Positions 28,112 through 37,627 of a stretch of DNA of 64,000 nucleotides are shown piece by piece. How positions within the stretch are numbered: position 1 is the stretch's first letter; every line of letters starts with the position of its first letter. Position numbers and translations under genes: made by a program. A model generated the notes under the pieces. It did not search any database, was not told the origin of the DNA, and saw only the letters and a program-made list of their open reading frames with translations. The stretch is taken from assembly GCF_050920705.1 (NCBI RefSeq), contig NZ_CP154799.1, positions 558,001 to 622,000 of the forward strand, given 5' to 3'. Origin of the DNA: Regnicoccus_A sp014224355 (GTDB lineage Bacteria; Cyanobacteriota; Cyanobacteriia; PCC-6307; Cyanobiaceae).

Positions 28112-29356
28112 GTGTTGACCGTGAGTTTGCCCCGCAGTATCGTTTTCCTCTCACCGACGGAACTGAATCCCCGCAGTAACGGTCACTCCTGCATTCTCAC
28201 ATTGGCCATGGAGTTGAAGGACGCCGGGCACGATGTCTGCCTATTGCCTTATCAGCCTTATCGCTTTTACCGACGTTACTGGCCAAAGCTCCACCAACGC
28301 TTTCGGCAGTTTCGTTTCATTGCCCATTTCCGGGAGGCGCCGGAGGGGAGCCTCCTGGTGGTGCCGGAATCTGCCCCGAGGGGTTTGCTCAAGAAGGCTC
28401 GACCATATTTCCAGCAGGTGCTGTGGTGGGTACTGGCTCCCAGTGGTCTGCTGACCACCTACAAGCCAGCGATGCGTCCAGGGGATCTGATGCTGCCCTT
28501 TTCTACTTTTGCGTTTCCTTGTCACCCGAACTACCTGTTCATTCATCCCCCTGCCGATGCCGAACTCACCAAGGCGAATGGCTCCTATCGCCCCCATCGC
28601 CAGCAGCTCAGATCTGTTTGCTTCTATACCGGTAAGGGCAGGCTTAAAGCCCTGCCTAGGCCCCTGCATCGTGCCCTGCTGGGATTGAACATACGGTTGA
28701 TCACGCGGGACTATCCCTCTACTCGGAAGGGACTGATTAACTTGATGGCTGATTCGCGGGGGTTGATCAGCTTTGATCCGCTCACCAACATCTTCCTGGA
28801 GGCCGCGAATCTGGGCCTTCCTGTGTACCTGACGAGCAATCCGTTTCCCCCGTCCTGCTTCAACGAGTTTCTCGTGGATCTCTCCACCTATGTCACCGAT
28901 GATGCCGAGTGCTTCATTGATAGGCTGGGTGCCGATGGCCCTCCCCAAAAGCTTTCTCTGCTGCGCTTCCGTTCTGTGAATCGAAAGGCAGTTGCTTTGA
29001 TTCAGCAGCTATTCACTGATCCGGTGCTGATGGAATCGCTGCGTATCGGCCCGGACACACTTCAATCCATCGATCATTACTGCCAGTCGATCAAAGATAC
29101 CCGTACGATTCAGACGGTGTTCAACGGCACAGCACTTTCCTCCGGCTTCGCCCGCCTGTATGTACGCACACTCAAGCTGCCCTACTGGACCCATAGCGCT
29201 CTCTGCCTGCTGCTGAATCTGATCGATCGGGTGGCGGATGTGCTGGGCGCCATCGGCCTATTCCGGTTGCTGCAGCCGTTCATCGTCTTCTTCAGCACCC
29301 GCCTGTTCAGCTTCGGTTCGAGGCTGCGCCGCCTGCCGCCGATCTCCTGGTTCTGA
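28112..29356 (+). CDS. Probable glycosyltransferase (GT-B-like), polysaccharide cluster
   Basis: A 414-residue protein I do not recognise with certainty. The N-terminus (RSIVFLSPTELNPRSNGHSC, then LAMELKDAGHDVCLLPY) looks like the first strand-helix unit of a GT-B glycosyltransferase. Later RGLISFDPLTNIFLEAANLG resembles the donor-binding region of such enzymes (Asp plus a downstream Glu-Ala). The C-terminal ~60 residues are hydrophobic and may attach to the membrane. It starts with GTG and is 4 bases upstream of the GT2 gene, which supports a sugar-transfer role. Confidence 0.6.
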   Translation: MLTVSLPRSIVFLSPTELNPRSNGHSCILTLAMELKDAGHDVCLLPYQPYRFYRRYWPKLHQRFRQFRFIAHFREAPEGSLLVVPESAPRGLLKKARPYFQQVLWWVLAPSGLLTTYKPAMRPGDLMLPFSTFAFPCHPNYLFIHPPADAELTKANGSYRPHRQQLRSVCFYTGKGRLKALPRPLHRALLGLNIRLITRDYPSTRKGLINLMADSRGLISFDPLTNIFLEAANLGLPVYLTSNPFPPSCFNEFLVDLSTYVTDDAECFIDRLGADGPPQKLSLLRFRSVNRKAVALIQQLFTDPVLMESLRIGPDTLQSIDHYCQSIKDTRTIQTVFNGTALSSGFARLYVRTLKLPYWTHSALCLLLNLIDRVADVLGAIGLFRLLQPFIVFFSTRLFSFGSRLRRLPPISWF

Positions 29357-29360
29357 CCCC

Positions 29361-30335
29361 TTGTCCAACCTCCTCACCATCTGGATTCCCACGTATCAGC
29401 GGGAAGCGTCGTTGCTGGAGCTGCTGCATTCCCTCGAGCAGGCGGGACTGGCAGCAATTGCTGATGTGATTGTGTCAGACAATGATCCGGTCTCGAGTCT
29501 TGGCCATTCCCTGCAGTTCCAGGGGCACTCGCTCAGCTATCGGCGCAACGTCGCCAACCTCTCGGCGGGGGTGAACTTCCTGCGGGCTTTTGAGGTGGTG
29601 ACCACCCCCTGGTTGATGATCGTGGGCGACGACGACTTCTTCACACCAGCGGCGCGGGACATTCTCATCCAGACGATCGACGACCTGCCGGAGGACATCA
29701 CCGCAGTGAAGTACGACTCTGGATTGTTCGGTCGTCAGTCTGCCTGCACGGTGACGGCCTTGAGCGGATACCTTGACACCATGTTGGCCGCTGATTATCC
29801 ACAGGCGTTCAATAATCTGTTGCTGGTGTCTAACTGGCTGTTTCGCACAGCCCCTTGCCGCCGCCATCTGGCCACGGCCTATCTTGGCTATTCCACCAAA
29901 TTTTCCCACCTGCTGCCGCCTCTGAAGGCCTGTGCCCAGGATGGTTATCGGCTGATGTTCTCGCCGCTGCGGCCGGTGTCCCACGGTGTATCCGAAGCCG
30001 GCTGGCCAAAGGCGGCCACCTGGTATGAAATGGCGATCTCACTCTCCACGTTCTGTGGCATCATCGACGCGGAGAATCGCCGCGCCCTGCAGCGGATGTT
30101 GTTCCACAGGGATTGGGCTCGCATGGTGGTGAAGTGTCTGCGGGTGCGGCCCTTCTACGGATCGCGCTCCCAAGGAGTGCGGCCTCTGACGATCCATCTG
30201 CACCTGGCTCTGTTGTCCTGGCACTATGGGCTGGTGATGGTGTTACTGGCTCCACTCCTCTGGATTCCCCAGGCCTGGTACCCCCGGATTCTGCGCCAGA
30301 AGCTCGGCGACCCAGGTCGTGTCGAGCGGTGGTGA
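29361..30335 (+). CDS. Glycosyltransferase family 2 protein
   Basis: A 324-residue GT-A glycosyltransferase starting with TTG at 29361. The family opening LTIWIPTYQREASLLELLHS, the DNDP segment and the metal-binding MIVGDDDFF are clear. A C-terminal hydrophobic segment (LLSWHYGLVMVLLAPLLW) suggests membrane attachment. It is the last intact gene of the polysaccharide run. The end of the cluster appears to have been lost to insertion sequences. Confidence 0.85.
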   Translation: MSNLLTIWIPTYQREASLLELLHSLEQAGLAAIADVIVSDNDPVSSLGHSLQFQGHSLSYRRNVANLSAGVNFLRAFEVVTTPWLMIVGDDDFFTPAARDILIQTIDDLPEDITAVKYDSGLFGRQSACTVTALSGYLDTMLAADYPQAFNNLLLVSNWLFRTAPCRRHLATAYLGYSTKFSHLLPPLKACAQDGYRLMFSPLRPVSHGVSEAGWPKAATWYEMAISLSTFCGIIDAENRRALQRMLFHRDWARMVVKCLRVRPFYGSRSQGVRPLTIHLHLALLSWHYGLVMVLLAPLLWIPQAWYPRILRQKLGDPGRVERW

Positions 30336-31017
30336 GCAGGCTGGATAGGAGGGCGAACAGCTCATCCTGCTTCCCTTCATCTGGCGGCGATAGAAGCAAC
30401 GCTCCTGCCGTACACATAACTTCAACCGCGCTTCAGGCGTTACTGCCCTTTCACCCGTGCGACCACGGTGGCCAGGAGCAGATTGAGCAGGCCAGAACCA
30501 TGCGCTGCAATCCTCACCTCAGCAAAGGTCCCAGTATTCGAAGGCGAAGGCAGGCGAGAGCCGCCGGCCACGAGCAGGGCCTGCTGGCACAGCCCCACCG
30601 TCTGGTGGGCTCAGGGGGGGGCAGGGCAACCAGAGCCTGAATTCGGCTGGATCGGCGGGCGTGCGGTGGGAACTGAACCGGCCACTGGCTTCATCCAACT
30701 CGATCGACTGTCAGCCGACCACCGCGGCCTCCGGATGGACCTCCAACCCTTCGACTACGGCCGCCGTGTGATTTCCGGGGTAGAGATTGTCGCTGTCAGT
30801 CCTGAGGATCCAGGTTCCGAGGCCCAAGGTGGCCACGATCTGAAGCGGTGCACCGATCCTGGCCGATTGGGGTTGGTTCCAGCAGCCGGATCGGCAGGAG
30901 ACTGTTGCCGATCCAGGGAGCCCAGGGTGGTGGCGAGAAAGACTGGCCACTCCGAGAGGGCCAAGGGCATCATCCAGCTAAACAAAGGTTGGCCGGTGTG
31001 AGGTGGGTGCCTTTTAC
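30336..31017 (+). other. 682-base stretch without an intact gene
   Basis: No convincing reading frame starts here. On the minus strand two short stretches look coding-like: 30711-30950 (with LGLGTWILRTDSDNLYPG) and about 30440-30610 (with LVAGGSRLPSPSNTGTFAEV). They are in different frames and interrupted by stops, so they may be remnants of one decayed gene. I cannot name the family. The stretch ends at the left inverted repeat of an IS3 element. Confidence 0.5.
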
Positions 31018-31931
31018 TGGACAGTTCTGGCCCCTGACATCGTTAACTCCGGACGGGAGGAACAGGGTTTGGTCTCAGTATAGACCTCATTGGGAGTCTT
31101 GCCTCCAAGGGAGCTATGAGGCCTTACATGGCAGTACCTCCAAAGAAAACGGGCCAGGCTGATCTCAGCCTCCCAGCCATCGCTGTAGGCACGTAGATAC
31201 ACCTCCTCGTACTTGACCGTACGCCATAGGCGTTCAACGAGGATGTTGTCGTAGCAACGCTTCCTACCTGACCAGCTGATCTTGATCTGCTCGGTCTGCA
31301 GCCTGGCCACGAAGTCGGATGAGGTGAACTGACATCCTTGATCGGAGTGGAAGATCTCTGGCTTGCGGCCGCCCTCCAAAGCCTTCTCCAGGGCATCCAG
31401 ACAGAACTCCGTGTCAAGGCTGTTTGAAAGCTTCCAGCTGAGTACATTCCTGGAGAAGAGATCCACAATCGCCACCAGGTAGAGGAAGCCTTTTTGCATC
31501 GGGATGTAGGTGATATCGGTGGCCCACACCTGATCCACAGCCGTGACCATGCTGAGATCCACCAGGCATGGAAAACGCTCGGACGGATCCCCGGGCACTG
31601 TGGTGCGGGGTTTCTGGTAGATCGCCCGTAACCCCACGCGGCGCATGAGGTTTCGCACCCGGTCACGGCTGATCGGGATCCCATCTCTGGCCAGATAGCC
31701 CACCATCCGGCGGCTACCGCTGCAGGGATCTTCCAGATAGAGAGCATCGATCCTCGCCATGATCCGCAGCGTCGATTCCCGCGCCGGTGTGGGCCGGTAG
31801 TAGAGCGTGGATCGAGGTAGCCCGAGCAGAGCACATTGGCGACTGACGCTGAGCTCGGGATTGTCGTGATCGACCAGCTTGCGCAGTTCACGGGCATCAG
31901 AGCAGCTGAGACTTTTTTTTGAGCCACTCCA
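31014..31931 (-). CDS. IS3-family transposase OrfB (DDE integrase domain)
   Basis: About 300 residues with the HTH_21-type N-terminus (PELSVSRQCALLGLPRSTLY) and an rve integrase core. The catalytic set is D in WATDITYIPM, D in FHSDQGCQFTS and E in VERLWRTVKYEEV. There is no good internal start, so it is presumably made as an OrfAB fusion or by re-initiation. The frame is +1 relative to orfA, not the usual -1. The stop codon lies just outside the inverted repeat, in flanking DNA. Confidence 0.88.
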   Translation of the reverse strand, partial: WSGSKKSLSCSDARELRKLVDHDNPELSVSRQCALLGLPRSTLYYRPTPARESTLRIMARIDALYLEDPCSGSRRMVGYLARDGIPISRDRVRNLMRRVGLRAIYQKPRTTVPGDPSERFPCLVDLSMVTAVDQVWATDITYIPMQKGFLYLVAIVDLFSRNVLSWKLSNSLDTEFCLDALEKALEGGRKPEIFHSDQGCQFTSSDFVARLQTEQIKISWSGRKRCYDNILVERLWRTVKYEEVYLRAYSDGWEAEISLARFLWRYCHVRPHSSLGGKTPNEVYTETKPCSSRPELTMSGARTVQ

Positions 31932-32245
31932 GCTCCATCTGCAGGCGGCCGATCTGTTGGAACAGCTCAGCCTCCTTGGCTTGCCCCTCGTCCTTGTCCT
32001 TGGTCTTCTTGCCCCTGCCGAACAGCTCGCTGGCACCGTCCAGCAGCTGGCGCTTCCACTGGCTCACCTGGATCGGGTGAATGGCATGGCCGGCGGCTAT
32101 CTCCTGGATCGTCTTGCGGCCACTGATCGCCTCCATGGCGACCTTGGCCTTGAACTCGGGACTGTGGGTGCGGCGCTTGCTCATTGGTGGGAGCCCCTTT
32201 CAGGGGCGGTGCCCCGCCTCAGAGGTTAACGATGGGGGCTGTCCA
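31018..32245 (-). mobile_element. IS3-family insertion sequence, 1,228 bp
   Basis: The ends are inverted repeats: TGGACAG at 31018 and CTGTCCA at 32239-32245, with a second shared block ATCGTTAAC inside. The element contains orfA and orfB on the minus strand. I found no clear target duplication (left flank TTTAC, right flank GAAAA), which suggests later rearrangement. It lies between the end of the polysaccharide cluster and the poly-C region. Confidence 0.85.
31897..32184 (-). CDS. IS3-family transposase OrfA
   Basis: A 95-residue DNA-binding protein. The N-terminal helix-turn-helix (EFKAKVAMEAISGRKTIQEI, then IHPIQVSQWKRQLL) is followed by a C-terminal leucine-zipper-like coiled coil (ELFQQIGRLQMELEWLKKK). 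It ends 13 codons into the overlap with orfB, just after a run of eight A (T on the + strand at 31913-31920). Confidence 0.92.
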   Translation of the reverse strand: MSKRRTHSPEFKAKVAMEAISGRKTIQEIAAGHAIHPIQVSQWKRQLLDGASELFGRGKKTKDKDEGQAKEAELFQQIGRLQMELEWLKKKSQLL

Positions 32246-32337
32246 GAAAAGCCAGACCACCTCAGTGGTTCGATGTGGAAAGGCTGGAAACTTGAAATAT
32301 TTTCGAGGATAAGGCATGATCGTGCCATCATCTTTAC

Positions 32338-33110
<773 letters not shown>

Positions 33111-33236
33111 CCCTTGGCAAACCCGTCCCCGGATAAGGCCGCGATCTGCAGGGTGAACGCCTCCTGCAGGGCCCCCTGCGTCAGGAAAGTTGTCCGCTCG
33201 GTTTGACCCATCCACCAGGGGGCCAAACCGACGACC

Positions 33237-33698
33237 ATGAAACTGATCTATGACCAGGCCATGCGGGCCGAGATCCGCAATCGCATGAGCCCGCCCAACC
33301 GGGAGAGCGTGGCCGAGATCGCTCGCTCCACCGGCATCACCGCCCAGACCCTCTACAACTGGCGCAGTCAGTGGCAGAAAGAGGGCCAGCTGGTGCCGGC
33401 CACCAGCAAGCCGCCGGAGCAGTGGGGCGCATCGGACAAACTGGCCGCCGTGATCCAGGCCGCAGGCCTCAGCGGCCCCGATCTCGGCGCTTACTGCCGT
33501 GAGCGGGGCCTCTACCCCAAACAGCTTGCCCGCTGGCGCCAGGCCGCTGAGGATGCCAATGGCCCCAGCGCACCGACCATGACCGACCACAGGGATCTAC
33601 AGCGCAAAAACCAGGAGCAGGCCCGCCAGATCCGGCACCTGGAACGTGAGTTGCAGAAGAAAGAAAAAGCTCTTTCGGAGGCAGCAACATTGCTGTAG
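33237..33698 (+). CDS. IS-A transposase OrfA
   Basis: A 153-residue helix-turn-helix protein. NRESVAEIARSTGITAQTLY is the first HTH, a second HTH-like unit is around LGAYCRERGLYPKQLARW, and a C-terminal coiled coil (QARQIRHLERELQKKEKALS) follows. The stop codon TAG lies inside a 27-bp palindromic repeat inserted at 33695. The relative in IS-A' has 169 residues, continuing with KCKALWPQDGES. An equivalent tail (KKLDQLWLREEES) is still readable after the repeat here, so the repeat has truncated the protein. Confidence 0.88.
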   Translation: MKLIYDQAMRAEIRNRMSPPNRESVAEIARSTGITAQTLYNWRSQWQKEGQLVPATSKPPEQWGASDKLAAVIQAAGLSGPDLGAYCRERGLYPKQLARWRQAAEDANGPSAPTMTDHRDLQRKNQEQARQIRHLERELQKKEKALSEAATLL

Positions 33699-33721
33699 CG
33701 GAACGCTTCCGCGAAGCGGTT
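33695..33721 (+). repeat. 27-bp palindromic repeat, copy 1 (inside IS-A orfA)
   Basis: Core AACGCTTCCGCGAAGCGG within a 27-base imperfect palindrome starting GTAG. It is absent at the corresponding site of IS-A' and supplies the stop codon of orfA. See the other copies at 38778, 43245, 45115, 45310 and 50434. Confidence 0.8.
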
Positions 33722-33739
33722 GCTCTCAAAAAGCTCGAT

Positions 33740-33822
33740 CAGCTTTGGCTGCGAGAAGAGGAGTCCTGATTCCGCCAGAGCAGAGAAATAAGGCCATGGA
33801 GTTTCTCTATGAAGGCCTCAAT
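33740..33822 (+). pseudogene. IS-A orfB, 5' fragment cut by IS21
   Basis: Encodes PPEQRNKAMEFLYEGLN, which continues in the IS-A copy 2 gene as AGASIKAVADLIGICSRT. Here the sequence stops at the IS21 left end and resumes at 36538. The last eight bases, GCCTCAAT, are the IS21 target duplication. Confidence 0.8.
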
Positions 33823-33905
33823 TGCACGGCGACGATTAGGTAGGCGGGTCCGCGCAACTACATAGGCGGGTCTCAAGACGCGACAACAGGGCTCCGATCA
33901 CGGTC

Positions 33906-35630
33906 TTGAGCGTTGTCATGCCCGCCCCTCTGTCGTTGCGGATCAAGGAGCGGTACATGGCCAAGCGCTCAGGCGGGCTCAGCCAGCAGATCGCCGCTGA
34001 TGCTGTGGGGATCTCCGTGCGCAGTGCCCAGCGGATTGACCGGGGCGATCACCAACCCCGAGACCATCAGGGCCGCCACTGGCGCACCCGCGCCGACCCA
34101 CTCGCCGATGTCTGGGACAGCGTCTTGGTGCCGATGCTCCAGAAGGCGCCGCAACTGGATCCGCAGACACTGCTGCTCCACCTGGAGGAGATCCGGCCCG
34201 GCCAGGAGTGGTACCGGCGCAAACGCACCCTGCAGCGGCGCGTGGAGCAGTGGCGGGCGCTGCACGGCCCGGCCCAGGACGTGATGTTCCTGCAGGAGCA
34301 CCGTGCCGGCGTGCTGGGTATCTCCGATTTCACGCTGCTCAAGGGCGCCCCGATCACGATTGGTGGGGAGGTGCTGGAGCACCGGCTGTTCCACTTCCGT
34401 CTGCCCTTTTCGGGCTGGTGCCATGTGGAGGTGATCCACGGCGGCGAGAGCTTTGTGGCGCTCTCCGAGGCGCTCCAGAACGCCCTGGTCGCCTGCGGCG
34501 GTGTGCCGGCGGAGCACCGCACCGACAGCCTCAGCGCCTGCTATCGCAACCGCGATGGCAGCTACGCCAAGGACTTCACCAGCCGCTACCGCGAGCTATG
34601 CGCCCACCTGGGCGTGGTCGCCACCCGCAACAACCGCGGCGTGGCCCACGAGAACGGCGCCATCGAGGGGTCCCATCGCCACTGGAAGAGGCGGCTGGAG
34701 CAGCAGCTGATCAAGCGCGGCAGCAAGGATTTTGAGACTGAGAGCGAGTACCGGCAGCTGGTGGCCCAGGTCACAGCCAGCCTGAACAACAGGGCGAGTG
34801 TGCAGCAGAACCTGGTGATCGAGCGGCTGCACCTGCGGCCGCTGCCGGTGGTGCGCTTTGCCGATTACGAACCCCTGGTGGTGCGGGTGCGGAGCACCAG
34901 CACGATTGAGGTGCGCTCAGTCACCTACAGCGTCCCCTCACGGCTGATCGGCCACCAGCTGACGGTGCATCTGCGCCATGACCGGCTGGATCTGTTCCTG
35001 CGCAGCCAGTTCACCTTGACGATCCCGCGGCTGCATCAGCGCAAAGGCCAGAAGAGTGCCCTGCGGCGCATCGACTTCCGCCACGTGATCGACAGTCTGC
35101 GCCGCAAACCACGGGCGCTGCTGCGCGCCCAGCTGCAGGCCGACATCCTCCCCGGCGAGGCCTGGCATCGGCTCTGGCGCCGTCTGCTGGGAGCGTTGGC
35201 CCCGGATGAGGCCGCCAAGGTGATGGTCGATGCCCTCCATGTCGCCGCCAAGGGGGACGACCTGGCCGGGGTGGAGCGCTACCTGCGGCGTCAGCTGCGC
35301 AGCGGCGAGCTGACTCTGGCGGCCCTGCGCGATCACTACGGCCTGCGGCCTCCCAGAGGCCTTGCAGCCCTACCGCAACTCGACATCCCCGAACACCAAC
35401 TGAGCAGTTATGACGAACTCCTGGGTGGAACCCCCCAGCCGGCCGGCACTGGAAACGGCCCTGCCATCCCTTCTCAAGCAGTTGAAACTGGCCCAGTTCC
35501 GCAGCCAGTGGCAGGCGGCCGAACACCAGGCCACAGCCGATGGCTGGAGCCCGGCCAGCTACCTCTATGTGCTGGCCGAGCAGGAACACCAGCAGCGCCA
35601 TCAGGCCCGGCTGCGGCGGCTGTTGCATGA
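33906..35630 (+). CDS. istA: IS21 transposase IstA
   Basis: A 574-residue DDE transposase. The N-terminal HTH region (RSGGLSQQIAADAVGISVRS) is followed by an rve-type core (FRLPFSGWCHVEVIHGGES, EHRTDSLSACYRN, RGVAHENGAIEGSH with the Glu). It ends well inside istB, with a 221-base overlap. The last ~65 residues are a Pro/Gly-rich read-through of the istB N-terminal region in another frame and are probably not functional. The natural end may have been near LSSYDELL. Confidence 0.9.
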   Translation: MSVVMPAPLSLRIKERYMAKRSGGLSQQIAADAVGISVRSAQRIDRGDHQPRDHQGRHWRTRADPLADVWDSVLVPMLQKAPQLDPQTLLLHLEEIRPGQEWYRRKRTLQRRVEQWRALHGPAQDVMFLQEHRAGVLGISDFTLLKGAPITIGGEVLEHRLFHFRLPFSGWCHVEVIHGGESFVALSEALQNALVACGGVPAEHRTDSLSACYRNRDGSYAKDFTSRYRELCAHLGVVATRNNRGVAHENGAIEGSHRHWKRRLEQQLIKRGSKDFETESEYRQLVAQVTASLNNRASVQQNLVIERLHLRPLPVVRFADYEPLVVRVRSTSTIEVRSVTYSVPSRLIGHQLTVHLRHDRLDLFLRSQFTLTIPRLHQRKGQKSALRRIDFRHVIDSLRRKPRALLRAQLQADILPGEAWHRLWRRLLGALAPDEAAKVMVDALHVAAKGDDLAGVERYLRRQLRSGELTLAALRDHYGLRPPRGLAALPQLDIPEHQLSSYDELLGGTPQPAGTGNGPAIPSQAVETGPVPQPVAGGRTPGHSRWLEPGQLPLCAGRAGTPAAPSGPAAAAVA

Positions 35631-36204
35631 GGCCCACCTGCCGGTGCCCAAGACCCTGGCCGACTACGACTGGGCGGCACTCCCCGATCTCGATCGCCAC
35701 CAGATCGAGCAGCTCGCCCATGACACCGGCTGGGTGGACCGGGCCGAGAACCTGCTTCTCTTTGGCCCCAGCGGTGTGGGCAAAACCCACCTGGCGGCCG
35801 GGATCTGCCGCAGCCTGATCGCCCTGGACCGCCCGGCACGCTTCTTCTCCGCCACCACGTTGGTGCAGGAGCTGCAACGCGCCAAGGCCGACTACGCCCT
35901 GGCCAAGGCCCTCACCAAGCTGGACCGCTACGCCCTGCTGGTGATCGACGACATCGGCTACGTGCGCAAGGACGAGGCCGAGACCTCCGTGCTCTTTGAG
36001 CTGGTGATGCACCGCTACGAGCGCCGGTCATTGCTGGTGACCAGCAACCAGCCGTTCAGTGAGTGGGAGAACGTCTTCTCGACCAGCGCCATGACGGTGG
36101 CAGCGGTGGACCGGCTGGTGGATCACAGCACGATCATCCAGATCAATGGAGAGAGCTACCGCCGCAAGCGGGCAAGACGCACAGACCGACCTGTGGCTGG
36201 CTGA
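35410..36204 (+). CDS. istB: IS21 helper ATPase IstB
   Basis: A 264-residue AAA+ ATPase of the DnaC/IstB family that assists IstA in target capture. Walker A is GPSGVGKTHLA, Walker B LLVIDDIGYV, and the sensor-like region LLVTSNQPFSEW. It ends in a basic tail. The start overlaps istA. Family features are complete. Confidence 0.94.
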   Translation: MTNSWVEPPSRPALETALPSLLKQLKLAQFRSQWQAAEHQATADGWSPASYLYVLAEQEHQQRHQARLRRLLHEAHLPVPKTLADYDWAALPDLDRHQIEQLAHDTGWVDRAENLLLFGPSGVGKTHLAAGICRSLIALDRPARFFSATTLVQELQRAKADYALAKALTKLDRYALLVIDDIGYVRKDEAETSVLFELVMHRYERRSLLVTSNQPFSEWENVFSTSAMTVAAVDRLVDHSTIIQINGESYRRKRARRTDRPVAG

Positions 36205-36537
36205 CTGGGCGTCCGGACCAGGCGTCAATTACCCGCCAACTGCCTCCACACCCCTGGCGCGAGCTGCCGGTGACGAGCTCCGCGCTGCCGGCGGACTGTG
36301 GGGTCCACCGGCTCGTGCGCTCCGTAGCAGCAATCGGGCAGAGGCTGAGCAGGGGCACCGGCCAACCGGATTGACGCCGCCGGATGCCGATCAAGGAACC
36401 CCAGCCGTGCTCCGTCTTCTCGACTGAGGGTGGCTCAGTTTTCATGTCGCCTCCCCCCTGCCATGGCAGGGGGGAGAAGGCGGGAAGAACCCGCCAACGT
36501 AATTGCACAAAGCCGCCTACGTAGTTGACATCTGGCA

Positions 36538-37547
36538 GCCTCAATGCAGGAGCTTCCATCAAGGCCGTTGCAGATCTAATCGGCATCTGTTCACGCACAC
36601 TGCGGCGCTGGGGGCTTGATATCAGCGGCCAGGGATTCAGTGTGGACCGCCGCAAGGGTGCCCCACGTGAGGTGGCTCACAGATTCACGACAAAAGAGAG
36701 GCAGCGGGTGATTGACTCCGTCAATGATCCGCGCTTTGCCGATCTTACGCCTGCTCAGATCGTGGCCATTCTTGCTGAGGAGAGAATGTATGTGGGTTCA
36801 GAGTCGACGATCTATCGCATCATGCGGCAGGAAGGCCTGCTGAACCATCGTGGCAGGACCCGCTCTCCCCGCGAGCCAAGGCCAGCCCCGGTGCTGGAGG
36901 CAACAGGAGTTAACCAAGTGCTGGCCTGGGATATCACCCTGTTGCCCGGCCATATCAAGGGGCAGTTCTACTATCTCTACATGGTGATGGATGTGTGGAG
37001 CCGCCGCATCCTTGGGGTGGAAGTGCATGAGCGCGAATGCAGCGTTCTGGCCAGCGCATTCTTTGATCGCGTCTGCCGCGATGAAGGAATCAGCAAAGAG
37101 ACCGCTGCGGTCCTGCACTCGGACAATGGCGCCCCCATGCGCTCATTCACCTTGGCGGCCAAGATGGCGGAGCTGGGCGTCTCACTCTCGTTCTCGAGGC
37201 CACGTGTGAGCAACGACAATGCCTATGCCGAGTCGTGGTTTCGCACGATGAAATACCACCAGAGTTATCCGCTACGGCGCTTCCGGGAACTGCTCTCGGT
37301 AAAAGCCTGGGTGGATGGCTTTGTCGGCTGGTACAACGCTGAGCACCGGCATAGCGGCATCAAGTATGTGACGCCCAATCAGCGGCACTACGGCCAGGCC
37401 GTTGGGATCTGTGCCATCCGTCAGCAGACCTACGAAGAAGCTCGGCAGAAGAATCCGCAGCGCTGGAGTCGTCACATCCGTGACTGGAGCCAGCCACAGG
37501 TTGTGAGCATCAACCATCCCCGACCGCAGACACCTGTCGCGGCTTGA
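36538..37547 (+). pseudogene. IS-A transposase OrfB, 3' fragment (DDE integrase domain)
   Basis: The remaining ~335 residues of orfB after the IS21 insertion. It has an HTH (IKAVADLIGICSRTLRRW), HTH_21-like TPAQIVAILAEERMYV and the integrase core. Catalytic D is in AWDITLLPG, D in LHSDNGAPMRS and E in NAYAESWFRTMKYHQ. It is open from 36525 through the IS21 end, so a fusion polypeptide could be made, but without the original N-terminus. Confidence 0.85.
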
Positions 37548-37561
37548 CCCTCAACAATCCA

Positions 37562-37627
37562 GGCCCCCGTGGCTGTCCGATGGCGCCCCTCGGTGGGCGC
37601 GATCGGCAACAGCCGCGATCAGGGGCC
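37562..37627 (+). ncRNA. Conserved hairpin behind IS-A orfB (copy 1)
   Basis: A long imperfect stem. Outer GGCCCC pairs with GGGGCC, middle GTGGCTGT with ACAGCCGC, inner CCGATGGCGCCC with GGGCGCGATCGG around a CTCGGT loop. The same stem exists in IS-A copy 2 and in IS-A', with pairing kept through compensatory and G-U changes. This suggests selection at the RNA level. It lies 15 bases behind the orfB stop. It could be a terminator-like structure (no U tract) or a functional RNA of the element. Confidence 0.6.

Larger units (their letters stand above)
33823..36537 (+). mobile_element. IS21-family insertion sequence, 2,715 bp
   Basis: Ends TGCACGGCGACG and the inverse of TGCCAGATGTCAAC. Terminal repeats of the type ACATAGGCGGG / ACGTAGGCGGC are spaced inward as in IS21. 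It is flanked by an exact 8-bp target duplication GCCTCAAT (33815-33822 and 36538-36545). The IS-A copy 2 orfB shows the undisrupted target with one GCCTCAAT. It encodes istA and istB. A second copy starts at 62904. Confidence 0.93.

Noticed and set aside
30468..31001. A 177-codon gene after the GT2 gene
   Set aside because: Low-complexity composition, no recognisable family, no ribosome site, and coding-like remnants are on the other strand.
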